A stretch of 43,156 nt of DNA from an uncultured Mycoplasmatota bacterium (GTDB lineage: Bacteria > Bacillota_I > Bacilli_A > RF39 > UBA660), in contig CANSRG010000006.1 of the NCBI GenBank assembly GCA_947649355.1, forward strand, positions 1-43,156, in the 5' to 3' direction. Shown here in pieces: positions 22,881 to 30,343 of the stretch. The notes under the pieces were generated by a model that worked only from the letters and a program-made list of their open reading frames with translations, was not told the DNA's origin and searched no databases. Both the position numbers and the translations under genes were made by a program. Positions within the stretch are counted from its first letter, which is position 1. Every line of letters begins with the position of its first letter.

Positions 22881-23327
22881 ATGATACTAGAGAAACACTT
22901 AACGATAAGAGAAGTAAAAAAAATATTAAGGGATTTGAATGATGATTTACAAACAGAGCTTGAGAATAAAGAGGCAAATTATCAAAGAACACAACCACAG
23001 TCGCCAGTACTAAAAGATATAGTTGTAGATAAGTCACATTCGTCTTTTGATAAGTTCTCACATTATGTTATTAAAGATGAAGATTTAGACCCCAGAATTA
23101 TATCTTTATTGCAATCAATAAATGCATATGAAGCTCTTATTATTAAAAGGATTAGAAGTGTTGCACTAGCAAACAAAAAAGATGCAGAAGTTATAATTTT
23201 ACGTGAAGATGAAAAATGGGCAAGTGAGCATGGTGGAAATCCAAGGTCGTGGGAACTAATAGGAGAAATGACTGGCTTTAGTTCTAGACAAGCTCATAGA
23301 ATATACGATAAATTTTTAATTTCATAG
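22881..23327 (+). CDS. ArpU/RinA-like late transcription regulator
   Basis: 148 residues. Helical N-terminus, then 'LLQSINAYEALIIKRIRSVA' and a C-terminal HTH ('SWELIGEMTGFSSRQAHRIY'), as in ArpU/DUF1492 late regulators. It is the last early gene before the hicAB and large-RNA region and the terminase genes, the typical place for the switch that turns on packaging and structural genes. Confidence 0.7.
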   Translation: MILEKHLTIREVKKILRDLNDDLQTELENKEANYQRTQPQSPVLKDIVVDKSHSSFDKFSHYVIKDEDLDPRIISLLQSINAYEALIIKRIRSVALANKKDAEVIILREDEKWASEHGGNPRSWELIGEMTGFSSRQAHRIYDKFLIS

Positions 23328-23365
23328 TATCAAAATATAAAAATTGAATATACTATAAATATGTG

Positions 23366-23394
23366 TTGACACGTGTAAATAAGAGTGATATAAT
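23366..23394 (+). promoter_or_regulatory. hicAB promoter with palindrome
   Basis: Perfect TTGACA (23366-23371), 17-nt spacer, TATAAT (23389-23394). The palindrome ACACGTGT (23369-23376) overlaps the -35, a likely HicB operator. Confidence 0.85.
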
Positions 23395-23414
23395 TTATAC
23401 AGAAAGGAGGAAAA

Positions 23415-23597
23415 ATGACAGTTAACAGGGTAGTGTTGAAGGCACTCGAAAAAGATGGTTGGGTATTAGTGAGGCAAAAAGGCTCACACGCCATTTATCA
23501 AAAAAATGGAAAAACCTGCCCCGTACCTATTCATAAAGGAGATATTCCTAAAGGTACGTTATCAAATATAGTTAAAATTACAGGGATTAAGATTTAA
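23415..23597 (+). CDS. hicA: HicA mRNA interferase toxin
   Basis: 60 residues, a compact double-stranded-RNA-binding fold with the catalytic histidine in 'VRQKGSHAIYQKNGK' and 'CPVPIHKGDIPKGTLSNIVK'. It cuts mRNA and is neutralised by HicB. AAAGGAGG upstream. In a prophage it may stabilise lysogeny or block superinfecting phages. Confidence 0.92.
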   Translation: MTVNRVVLKALEKDGWVLVRQKGSHAIYQKNGKTCPVPIHKGDIPKGTLSNIVKITGIKI

Positions 23598-23603
23598 TCC
23601 CTG
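23581..23603. repeat. Perfect 10-bp hairpin spanning the hicA stop codon
   Basis: CAGGGATTAA, loop GAT, TTAATCCCTG. No T run follows, so it is not a normal terminator. It could slow translation or set the hicA:hicB ratio by mRNA processing. Confidence 0.6.
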
Positions 23604-23646
23604 CATATTGACTATAATATAATTTATTGTCATTTTTTAAAAGAAT

Positions 23647-24036
23647 ATGAAAAAATATTTTTATCCTGCTATTTTCTCAAAGGAGGGCGAAGCCTATAAC
23701 GTAAAGTTTTTGGACTTTGAAGATATTTTTACTTTTGGCAATGGTTTTGATGATGCTTATTATATGGCGCAAGATGCACTATATAATATGTTACCAGAAT
23801 ACAAAGATAATCTTCCAAAACCTACATTTGACTATATGAATATAAAAACTGAGGGAAATGAATTTATTACTATGGTTGAATTAGATTTATTGGAACACGA
23901 AAAGAAAATATCTTCTAAAACAGTAAATACGACTGTTACTATGCCAGAATGGTTGAAAAATTTAGCTGATATAAATGGATTAAATTTTTCAAAAGTTTTA
24001 CAAGAAGGTTTAAAAAAAGAATTAAATCTATTGTAA
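23647..24036 (+). CDS. hicB: HicB antitoxin with RHH DNA-binding domain
   Basis: 129 residues. The N-terminal partial RNase H-like fold ('YPAIFSKEGEAYNVKFLDFE', 'GNGFDDAYYMAQDALYNML') binds HicA. The C-terminal ribbon-helix-helix (TVNTTVTMPEWLKNLADING, 'NFSKVLQEGLKKEL') binds the promoter operator. Weak ribosome site; a possible internal TATAAT lies in the 49-base gap after hicA. Confidence 0.9.
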   Translation: MKKYFYPAIFSKEGEAYNVKFLDFEDIFTFGNGFDDAYYMAQDALYNMLPEYKDNLPKPTFDYMNIKTEGNEFITMVELDLLEHEKKISSKTVNTTVTMPEWLKNLADINGLNFSKVLQEGLKKELNLL

Positions 24037-24094
24037 TTTTAAAATATTTATAATATATTATTATTGAAACTGTCATTTTTCCGTTAAAACGGAT

Positions 24095-24123
24095 AAAAAG
24101 AGCCAAAAAAAGGCTCTTTTTTT
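24095..24123 (+). terminator. hicAB terminator
   Basis: Ten-base stem AAAAAGAGCC/GGCTCTTTTT around an A7 loop, with further T. It isolates hicAB from the RNA gene that follows. Confidence 0.9.
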
Positions 24124-24136
24124 GCAACTTGTCATG

Positions 24137-24163
24137 TTGATGTCATGGTCGTAGTGTTAAAAT
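24137..24163 (+). promoter_or_regulatory. Promoter of the large structured RNA
   Basis: TTGATG (24137-24142), 15-nt spacer, extended -10 TGTTAAAAT (24155-24163). It lies 14 bases after the hicAB terminator, so the RNA is expressed independently of neighbours. Confidence 0.55.
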
Positions 24164-24169
24164 GGTATT

Positions 24170-24667
24170 ATGGAATAATTATAAATTATTTCATTGCCCT
24201 TTTTATTCTTTTAAGAACACTATCTTTTAAGGTAGTGCATTGAAGATGTGAAAAAGTACTACAGAGGTGTAGGAACCTTAATCTATTTACCGATAGAACC
24301 CTACAGAGAGTTTTTTGCAGACGTGCAAATGTAAAAGAGACAGTGATATGAATGTGACTTTTGGATTGGGAATATCTTTGATGTAGTATCTTAAATGATA
24401 CAGTCTTTGACTGATAGGACTATAAATCAAAAATCAGACGGGAGAAATCTCGTTCTCGTAGGCGAACAGAGTTCTACGTTGGTTGTGACCTACACACGCT
24501 AAGCTATTAGTAGTAATTCTAAGTAAGTTGTTGTAATGGACAACCTAGGTTATTGCTTAGAAAAATGGTATATATGCTAGTATGGCGAAAAAGAGACGCG
24601 GCAGAAATGTTGGGTAATCCGAAAGGACCCCGTGGGAGGTCATAACTCTTTACTAGCTCCAATTTTT
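24170..24667 (+). ncRNA. Large ornate structured RNA, ROOL-like (GOLLD is the alternative)
   Basis: About 500 nt without a credible ORF. It is full of helices: CACTATC/GGTAGTG (24218-24224/24231-24237), CTACA/TGTAG (24259-24272), TTTGCA/TGCAAA (24314-24329), GTATC/GATAC (24386-24401), CAGTC/GACTG (24401-24413), ACGGGA-GAAA-TCTCGT (24438-24453), GTTGT/ACAAC (24530-24544). Longer-range pairs enclose some of these: TTCTAAG/CTTAGAA (24517-24523/24556-24562) and GCTAGTA/TACTAGC (24576-24582/24651-24657). GAAA tetraloops close two stems. ROOL and GOLLD RNAs are large phage-borne RNAs found next to tRNAs; ROOL is about 500-600 nt and known from Bacillota and Mycoplasmatota prophages. Location between early and packaging genes, its own promoter, and the tRNA at its 3' end fit ROOL best. 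The family name rests on size, context and structure, not on an alignment. Confidence 0.75.
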
Positions 24668-24751
24668 GTCTTAGTAACTTAATGGTAAAGTCGGGAGTGC
24701 ACTATTCCAAAACCAGGACCAGGAATGCAAGGTTCGAATCCTGCCTAAGAC
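24668..24751 (+). tRNA. tRNA-like gene at the 3' end of the large RNA, anticodon unclear
   Basis: Seven-pair acceptor stem GTCTTAG/CTAAGAC, D arm ACTT/AAGT with loop AATGGTA, and a T loop TTCGAAT on a stem GCAAGG/CCTGC with one bulged A. The middle is abnormal: the best anticodon stem (GGGAG/TTCCA, 24693-24709) has a mismatch and a wobble, with loop TGCACTA lacking the universal T33, and the variable region would be about 17 nt. An alternative stem ATTCC/GGAAT (24704-24708/24722-24726) is perfect but gives a 13-nt loop. No CCA is encoded. It shares transcript and terminator with the large RNA. Confidence 0.6.
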
Positions 24752-24757
24752 ATTTAG

Positions 24758-24784
24758 AGAACTACTAATCTAGTTCTTTTTTTA
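24758..24784 (+). terminator. Terminator of the large RNA/tRNA unit
   Basis: AGAACTA/TAGTTCT stem with loop CTAATC and six or more T. It closes a transcription unit of about 610 nt beginning near 24170. Confidence 0.9.
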
Positions 24785-24789
24785 TTTGA

Positions 24790-24836
24790 GAACACAAGAA
24801 AAAACTTATAAGCCATGTTTACCTCCACTTGTGTTC
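24790..24836. repeat. 9-bp inverted repeat after the RNA unit
   Basis: GAACACAAG (24790-24798) and CTTGTGTTC (24828-24836) enclose 29 bases that contain the palindrome CTTATAAG. It could be a leader hairpin of the late transcript or an operator for the late regulator. Confidence 0.4.
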
Positions 24837-24860
24837 CGAAATAAGAAAGGAAAGATATAA

Positions 24861-24941
24861 ATGATAGGATTTATACTAGGTTTTTTCTTAGGTTTCTTCA
24901 TTGCAGGTGCTTTAATGTTAGGAAAAGAATCTGATGAATGA
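24861..24941 (+). CDS. Very small membrane protein (DUF3789-like)
   Basis: 26 residues: a single glycine-rich helix (MIGFILGFFLGFFIAGALML) and a short charged tail. It closely resembles the tiny DUF3789 phage proteins (MIGFxxGxFxG...). AAAGGAAAG precedes the ATG. Too short for standard gene finders. Confidence 0.6.
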   Translation: MIGFILGFFLGFFIAGALMLGKESDE

Positions 24942-25057
24942 TTATAGACCTAGAATAGTTGTTAGACTTCTACAAGAAACAAAGAGAATTACTTGATATA
25001 CATGAGAAAGAGGTTAAAGAAGAATATAGATTGATTTTGAAGAAAGAAGGAGAGTGA
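24938..25057 (+). pseudogene. Tiny helical gene interrupted by an in-frame TAG
   Basis: The ATG at 24938 overlaps the stop of the small membrane gene (ATGA). Six codons (MIIDLE) lead to TAG at 24956-24958; the frame then stays open for 32 more codons (LLDFYKKQRELLDIHEKEVK, 'EEYRLILKKEGE') to TGA. A TTG just after the TAG could restart translation but has no ribosome site. Between 25058 and 25131 I see only a possible 18-codon ORF (GTG 25054) and the terminase ribosome site. Confidence 0.45.
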
Positions 25058-25131
25058 GTGGCACACTAATTTGTCTAGGAATTATTGGTAGTATTGATAA
25101 GAAAAATTAAGTAGAAAGTAGGTGAGAAATT

Positions 25132-25596
25132 TTGCTAACAATAAAACAAGAAAAGTTTGTACAAAATATAATAAAAGGTATGTCACAAAGAGAGGCCTAC
25201 AAGAATAGTTATGATGCAAGTAAAATGAAAGATGAAGTCATTGATACGAAAGCTTCACTTTTGTTTAAAGAGGATAAGATTAGGAAAAGGTACGAGGAAC
25301 TCACAAAAAAACTTGAAGATGAAACAATAATGAGTACTAAAGAACGTATGAAATGGTTATCTAAAGTTGTAAATGGAGAAATCAAAGAAATAGTTCCGAT
25401 GATTGTTACTGATAAAGATGGAAATACCCAAACGATAGAACAAGAAGTACCTTCAAAACTAAAAGTAAAAATAATAGCATTAGATACATTAAATAAAATG
25501 GATAACAGTTACAAACAGACTATAGAAGTTCATAATCCTCAAGCTACCAAAATTCTTGAATCAATCAATAAACAGTTAGGTGGTAAAAGTGGATGA
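25132..25596 (+). CDS. Terminase small subunit
   Basis: 154 residues, TTG start with AGGTGAG upstream. 'EKFVQNIIKGMSQREAYKNS' is the typical N-terminal HTH of Terminase_2/XtmA proteins, followed by 'ASLLFKEDKIRKRYEELTKK', a dimerisation helix, and a C-terminal tail (NPQATKILESINKQLGGKSG) that would contact the large subunit. Recognises pac or cos DNA. Confidence 0.9.
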   Translation: MLTIKQEKFVQNIIKGMSQREAYKNSYDASKMKDEVIDTKASLLFKEDKIRKRYEELTKKLEDETIMSTKERMKWLSKVVNGEIKEIVPMIVTDKDGNTQTIEQEVPSKLKVKIIALDTLNKMDNSYKQTIEVHNPQATKILESINKQLGGKSG

Positions 25597-27007
25597 TGTT
25601 TTTCCTTTAAGCGAGAAATACATTGATTTCTTAAAATATGAGTGTAGTTGTGAGTTTTTAGAAGGTACTACTGCAGCAGGTAAAACTACAGTTGCTATTC
25701 CTAAGTTCATGTTTAAGATAATGAATTACAAAGGAACGAAACCAAGCATTATAGCAGGGCTTGATTTAGGAACTATTGAAAAGAATATTATCAATGCAGA
25801 TAATGGCTTGATAGAAGTATTTGGAGATTATGAGCAAGGTGGTTGCATTGAATATCACTCAAGTGGAGCAGGTAATATTAGAATGCCTCATATCTTATTT
25901 CATACACAAAATGGAGTTAAAGTAATTTACATTCTTGGTTATGATAATGTGAAACGTTGGAAGAAAGCGCTTGGTGGACAATGTTATGGCTTGTTTATAG
26001 ACGAGTTTAATATTGCTGATATAGACTTTGTTAGAGAATCATTTATGCGTGCAGATTATAAACTCAGTACAATGAATCCAGATGACCCTAACAAGGAGTG
26101 TTATACGGAATATGTTAATCATGCGAGACCAATTGAAAAATATAAAAACGATGGACCACAAGAATTACTTGATATGTTAAATGAAGAACAAAAAGCTGAT
26201 TGGACTTGGTGGTATTTTTCTTTTGAACATAACGCAAGTTTAACAGAAGAAAAAAAGAATCAGATAATAGAGTCTGTTCCTAAAGGTTCAAAGTTATATA
26301 AAAATAAAATTCAAGGACTTAGAGGAAAAGCAACAGGACTTGTGTTTGATTTAAAAAAAGAAAATATAATCACAAGAACTCAAGCTTTGAATATGAAATT
26401 TATCCGATATGCAATTGGAGTAGACACATCATACTCTAAGAAGTCACATGATAAATTGACATTTACATTGATAGGAATTACAGAAGATAGAAAGTGTGTG
26501 ATTCTTGAAGAGCAAGTAGATAACAACAGAAATAGAGAAATTCCATTTGCTCCAAGTGACGTTATTCCAAGAACTGTAGAATTTGCAGAAAAGTGTAAGT
26601 TGTTATGGAATATTAACAAATTAACATACATCTTTATAGATTCAGCAGATGCAGGAACAATAAGTGAAGGTCAAAAATTCAAGAGAATGAGCCATTGCAT
26701 TTATCAATTTGTAGCTGCTTGGAAAAAGACTCCAAATTTAATAAGAGTACAATTACAACAATCGTGGATGAATACCTGCGATTTTTTAATTGTGGATGAA
26801 TGTAAAAATTTTATTCATGAACTTAATGTCTATAGTTTTACAGAAGATGGAGATTTAGAAGATGGAAACGACCATAGCATTCAAGGTGGACAATATGGAT
26901 GGTTACCTTTTAAAAAGATGATTGGAAACTGGGAACTAATAAAACATTTTATTAAAGACAATACAAAAGATGAAACACTTGAATATGACATAAAGAGAGG
27001 AAGATGA
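25589..27007 (+). CDS. Terminase large subunit
   Basis: About 472 residues. ATPase: Walker A GTTAAGKTT (about residues 26-34), Walker B 'CYGLFIDEFNIADIDF' (about 130-145). Nuclease (RNase H-like): 'YAIGVDTSYSKKSHDK' and 'YIFIDSADAGTI', with a late Asp in 'DGDLEDGNDHS'. Pumps DNA into the prohead and cuts it. The GTG at 25589 follows AGGTGG well; a GTG at 25580 overlaps that site. Confidence 0.93.
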   Translation: MDDVFPLSEKYIDFLKYECSCEFLEGTTAAGKTTVAIPKFMFKIMNYKGTKPSIIAGLDLGTIEKNIINADNGLIEVFGDYEQGGCIEYHSSGAGNIRMPHILFHTQNGVKVIYILGYDNVKRWKKALGGQCYGLFIDEFNIADIDFVRESFMRADYKLSTMNPDDPNKECYTEYVNHARPIEKYKNDGPQELLDMLNEEQKADWTWWYFSFEHNASLTEEKKNQIIESVPKGSKLYKNKIQGLRGKATGLVFDLKKENIITRTQALNMKFIRYAIGVDTSYSKKSHDKLTFTLIGITEDRKCVILEEQVDNNRNREIPFAPSDVIPRTVEFAEKCKLLWNINKLTYIFIDSADAGTISEGQKFKRMSHCIYQFVAAWKKTPNLIRVQLQQSWMNTCDFLIVDECKNFIHELNVYSFTEDGDLEDGNDHSIQGGQYGWLPFKKMIGNWELIKHFIKDNTKDETLEYDIKRGR

Positions 27008-27011
27008 AAGG

Positions 27012-28517
27012 ATGGGAAAGATTAAAGATATGGTAAAGACATGGTTAGACATTAGACCTAATACACCACAAAGATTAGTTGTCTATCAAAATAAAGACTT
27101 TAGAACAATGTGTGCGATTAACCGTGTGTGGTTACGTGGCGATGCTTTTGAACTTGCATCTCTTCATGGACAATTAGAAGGATATGAGCATGCATTTTGG
27201 GGAAGTGTGTCTACTTCTGGTATGGAGATAAAGAAATCTCATAGTGGATTACCAGCAATAATTACTAACAAATTAACTGATATTGTATTAAACGATTACA
27301 ATGGCATTGAAACAGAAGATTCACAATTAAATGATTATTGGAAATCTGTAATAACAGATGAAACTAGTAGTGACTTATTTGACGATTTGCTAGAAGAAGT
27401 AATTACAGATTGTTTGGCGATTGGTGACGGAGCAGTAAGATTTGTATACAATCCTGAAATAGGAAAACCAATAATTGAATGGTTTTCTAGTGAAAATGTC
27501 GATTTTATTTATAAGAACAAGAAATTGATTGAAATTGATTTTAATTTTTATTATGAGAAAAACAAAAAGATATATCATTTAATCGAAAAAAGAGGTTATG
27601 GTTATATAAAATATGAGCTGTATTATAATGATGAACTTGTTTCATTAAGTAATATAGATGAGCTAAAAGAACTAAAAAATATATCATTTATAAATACTGT
27701 AATGCTAGCTGTACCTTGTATGATAAAAAAATCAAAAAGATTCAAAGGAAGGGGGTCTGCTATATTTGAAGAAAAGTACGATTCGTTAGATAGTTTTGAT
27801 GAAATTGTTTCGCAATGGCTAGAGGCCGTGAGAGATGGAAGAGCGACAAAATATATTCCAGAATCTTTATGTCCTAAAGACCCAAATACTGGAGAAACAT
27901 TATTACCTAACCCCTTCGATAATAAATTTATATCAACAGAAGATGATATGACAGAAACTGGAGCAAGTAAAAATAAAATAGAAGTGACACAACCACAAAT
28001 ACCTACAGAAAACTACTTGCAATCTTACATCACTTATTTAGATCTATGCTTACAAGGTATTATAAGTCCTGCCACACTTGGTATAGATAATAAAAAAATA
28101 ACAGATGCCAATGCCTCATATGAAAGGCAAATGGAAAAAACAACAATGTATACAAGAGGAAAGATTATCAAAGCATTAAATAATTTTATTCCAAGAGTCG
28201 TAACTACTGCATATCAATTCAAATTCATATTAGAAAATGGAAATATTCCAGATATAAAAGAAGTTACTGCAAAATTTGGTGAATATAATAGTCCTTCTTT
28301 TGATGCTCAAATAGATACAATGAGTAAAGCAAAAACAAATGGTATCATGTCTATTGAAACACTTATTGACGAACTATATGGAGATTCTAAAACAGAAGAA
28401 TGGAAACAAGATGAAGTTAAAAGAATAAAAGAAGAACAAGGTATCACTTCCATAGAAGAACCTTCTGTAAATATGGATTTGAATATACCAAAAGATGATG
28501 AAGTAGATGAAGAATAG
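27012..28517 (+). CDS. Portal protein (SPP1 gp6/A118-like)
   Basis: 501 residues. Order behind the terminase and the family pattern ('ALASLHGQ'-like helix, 'GDGAVRFVYNPEIGKPIIEW', 'QIPTENYLQSYITYLDLCLQ', 'NASYERQMEKTTMYTRGKII') identify a portal of the Gp6/A118 type. It forms the dodecameric ring for DNA entry. Acidic C-terminus. Overlaps the minor head gene by 11 bases. Confidence 0.88.
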   Translation: MGKIKDMVKTWLDIRPNTPQRLVVYQNKDFRTMCAINRVWLRGDAFELASLHGQLEGYEHAFWGSVSTSGMEIKKSHSGLPAIITNKLTDIVLNDYNGIETEDSQLNDYWKSVITDETSSDLFDDLLEEVITDCLAIGDGAVRFVYNPEIGKPIIEWFSSENVDFIYKNKKLIEIDFNFYYEKNKKIYHLIEKRGYGYIKYELYYNDELVSLSNIDELKELKNISFINTVMLAVPCMIKKSKRFKGRGSAIFEEKYDSLDSFDEIVSQWLEAVRDGRATKYIPESLCPKDPNTGETLLPNPFDNKFISTEDDMTETGASKNKIEVTQPQIPTENYLQSYITYLDLCLQGIISPATLGIDNKKITDANASYERQMEKTTMYTRGKIIKALNNFIPRVVTTAYQFKFILENGNIPDIKEVTAKFGEYNSPSFDAQIDTMSKAKTNGIMSIETLIDELYGDSKTEEWKQDEVKRIKEEQGITSIEEPSVNMDLNIPKDDEVDEE

Positions 28518-30066
28518 AATCAATATAAAAGAAATTGAACAAGAAATAGAACTTGAACTATTTTCTTCTATGAAAAGAAACTTAGAGAGACATTTAAAAG
28601 AAGAAACAAAAACAGGCTTTGATTATCCTCAATGGCAAGCAGAAACTTTGAAAGAAATAAAAAGATTTCAAAAAGAAAATAAATCCATTGTAAGAGATAA
28701 AACATCAGGATTGAATAATGCTATATCAAAACAACTTCAAAATGAATTAAAACAAGGTTCACAAAGAGAAATGAAAAAATATAAAGAAGTTATGGGAAGT
28801 AAGTATAAAGCAAATAGAAATCTTTCTCATAGCTTTTTTAAGTTAAATGATAAAAAACTTACTAGTTTGATAGATGAAGTCCAAAATGGCACGAAATTAG
28901 CAAATTATGGTGCTTTAAGAATGATGGATGACCAATATAGAAAAGTTATTTCTAAAGCAGTTATGTTTTCTAATTATGGTGCAGTCTCTCCCAAAAAAGC
29001 AATAGACATGGCTACTAAAGATTTTTTAAATGCTGGTATAAATTGTATTGAATATAAAAATGGTAGACGTGTTAATATTGCGGATTACTGTGATATGACT
29101 GTAAGAACGGCTAATACAAGAGCACAATTGATTGGAGAAGGTCAATTTAGACAAGAACTAGGGGAGCATTTAGTAAAACCGACTAAGCATAATAGTTCTT
29201 GTGAAAAATGTGCTAAATGGGAAGGGAAAATATTGATTGATGATGTCTATTCTGGAGGAAGCAAAAAAGACGGCAAGTATCCATTACTAAGTGAAGCGAT
29301 GGCACAAGGATTCTTTCACCCAAGATGTGAACATTCTCTTCCAACTTATTATAAAGAGGTCGCAGAAATTGAATTTGATGAACATGGTCCAACAGAAACA
29401 ACAATGAGGCAATATCAAGAAGATTTAAATTGGATAAATAATAATATTCAAAAATATGAAAGATTAGTTGCTGGTTCATTAGATGAAGAAAATGTAAGAA
29501 AATACAAAAATAAAAGAAGTATATTTGAAAAGAAAAAAGAAGAAGTGTTAAAGATTATGTATGAAAGTAGATATCAAGATGTTACTCAAGAATGGTTAAA
29601 AAATGCTACACCTAATAGTCATCAAATGTTAGATAGGAATTATTTTATTTATGATGACAAAAAATATATTGTAGATGGTAAAAATGTTGTATTAGATTAC
29701 TCAAAAAAAGAAAAAGAAGTTGCTAAATGGCTAGAAAATACTTTTGGTGGAGAATTATATATGTTACCAAGAATAAATAATCCTTCTGGAATAGAGACAG
29801 CTGACTATTTATTTAGAAAAGAATATTGGGATTTAAAAGAAATAAATGGCAACGGAAAGCATACTTTAGATTCAGCTATAAAAAAGAAAAGAAGCCAAGC
29901 TAACAATTTCATATTGGACTTAAGTAATAGTGAAATGGTAAAGGAAGAAGCACTAAGGCAGCTTGAACTAATATTTAAATCAAAAGATAGAAAATGGCTA
30001 GAAAAAGTAATATTAAAAAGAGATGAAGAAGTAATTGTAATATTAAAACATAAAAAAAGAGATTAA
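28507..30066 (+). CDS. Minor head protein fused to a CdiA-C-like PD-(D/E)XK nuclease (MuF-type polymorphic toxin)
   Basis: 519 residues. The N-terminal about 290 residues are a phage minor capsid protein: 'YGAVSPKKAIDMATKDFLNA', 'GRRVNIADYCDMTVRTANTR', then 'HNSSCEKCAKWEGKIL' and 'AMAQGFFHPRCEHSLPTYY' (Cys/His cluster). After a helical linker the last about 120 residues form a separate domain: 'YSKKEKEVAKWLENTFGGEL', 'PSGIETADYLFRKEYWDLKE' (D...DxK) and 'RSQANNFILDLS', matching the CdiA C-terminal/PD-(D/E)XK nuclease group. MuF-domain polymorphic toxins of Bacillota prophages have this design. Such a domain could be carried in the virion and delivered with the DNA. No immunity protein gene follows. 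Confidence 0.8.
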   Translation: MKNRINIKEIEQEIELELFSSMKRNLERHLKEETKTGFDYPQWQAETLKEIKRFQKENKSIVRDKTSGLNNAISKQLQNELKQGSQREMKKYKEVMGSKYKANRNLSHSFFKLNDKKLTSLIDEVQNGTKLANYGALRMMDDQYRKVISKAVMFSNYGAVSPKKAIDMATKDFLNAGINCIEYKNGRRVNIADYCDMTVRTANTRAQLIGEGQFRQELGEHLVKPTKHNSSCEKCAKWEGKILIDDVYSGGSKKDGKYPLLSEAMAQGFFHPRCEHSLPTYYKEVAEIEFDEHGPTETTMRQYQEDLNWINNNIQKYERLVAGSLDEENVRKYKNKRSIFEKKKEEVLKIMYESRYQDVTQEWLKNATPNSHQMLDRNYFIYDDKKYIVDGKNVVLDYSKKEKEVAKWLENTFGGELYMLPRINNPSGIETADYLFRKEYWDLKEINGNGKHTLDSAIKKKRSQANNFILDLSNSEMVKEEALRQLELIFKSKDRKWLEKVILKRDEEVIVILKHKKRD

Positions 30067-30134
30067 CCATCAGTCCCAAATACGGACCAAGACTAATCTC
30101 AAAAATGTAATTACAATTACATTCTACTATATTT

Positions 30135-30166
30135 TACGCAGAAAGTCAAATTTCATGCGTATTTTT
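30135..30166 (+). terminator. Terminator after the minor head gene
   Basis: TACGCA/TGCGTA plus GAAA/TTTC with one bulged A, then five T that abut the next tRNA. Confidence 0.65.
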
Positions 30167-30240
30167 GGCAGGATAGTTTAATGGAAGAATAACAGTCAAC
30201 CTTGCTGTTAACGTTGGTTCGATTCCAACTCCTGCAACCA
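30167..30240 (+). tRNA. Second tRNA-like gene, atypical anticodon loop
   Basis: Acceptor GGCAGGA/TCCTGCA (first pair G-A mismatched), T stem GTTGG/CCAAC with loop TTCGATT, encoded CCA. The D stem is weak (GTTT/GAAT). The anticodon arm is either ACAGT/GCTGT (closing T-G, loop CAACCTT without T33) or AACAG/CTGTT with a 9-nt loop. No standard anticodon can be read. It stands between two terminators with no visible promoter, so it would be cut out of a read-through late transcript. Confidence 0.7.
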
Positions 30241-30248
30241 TATTTTAT

Positions 30249-30272
30249 AGAACATAGAAATATGTTCTTTTT
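30249..30272 (+). terminator. Terminator after the second tRNA
   Basis: AGAACATA/TATGTTCT with GAAA loop and T run. It resembles the terminator behind the first tRNA (AGAACTA/TAGTTCT). Confidence 0.85.
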
Positions 30273-30343
30273 CGTATGTCCAAACCCTGATTGACATAAA
30301 AAGCTGGAGAATAGTCATTCAAGACTTTAAAAAGGAGGAGATT

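Noticed and set aside
22696-23061. Long minus-strand ORF of hydrophobic residues opposite the coiled-coil and ArpU-like genes
   Set aside because: No ribosome site; composition is that expected of the antisense of Lys/Glu-rich coding DNA.
24170-24667. Group I or II intron instead of an ornate RNA
   Set aside because: No interrupted gene on either side (terminators and promoter flank it), no domain V-like 34-nt hairpin and no clear P/Q/R/S elements seen.
24668-24751. Amber suppressor tRNA (CTA at 24702-24704) that would read the TAG at 24956
   Set aside because: No loop places CTA at 34-36 with T33 and a paired stem; the tRNA-like fold itself is abnormal in that arm.
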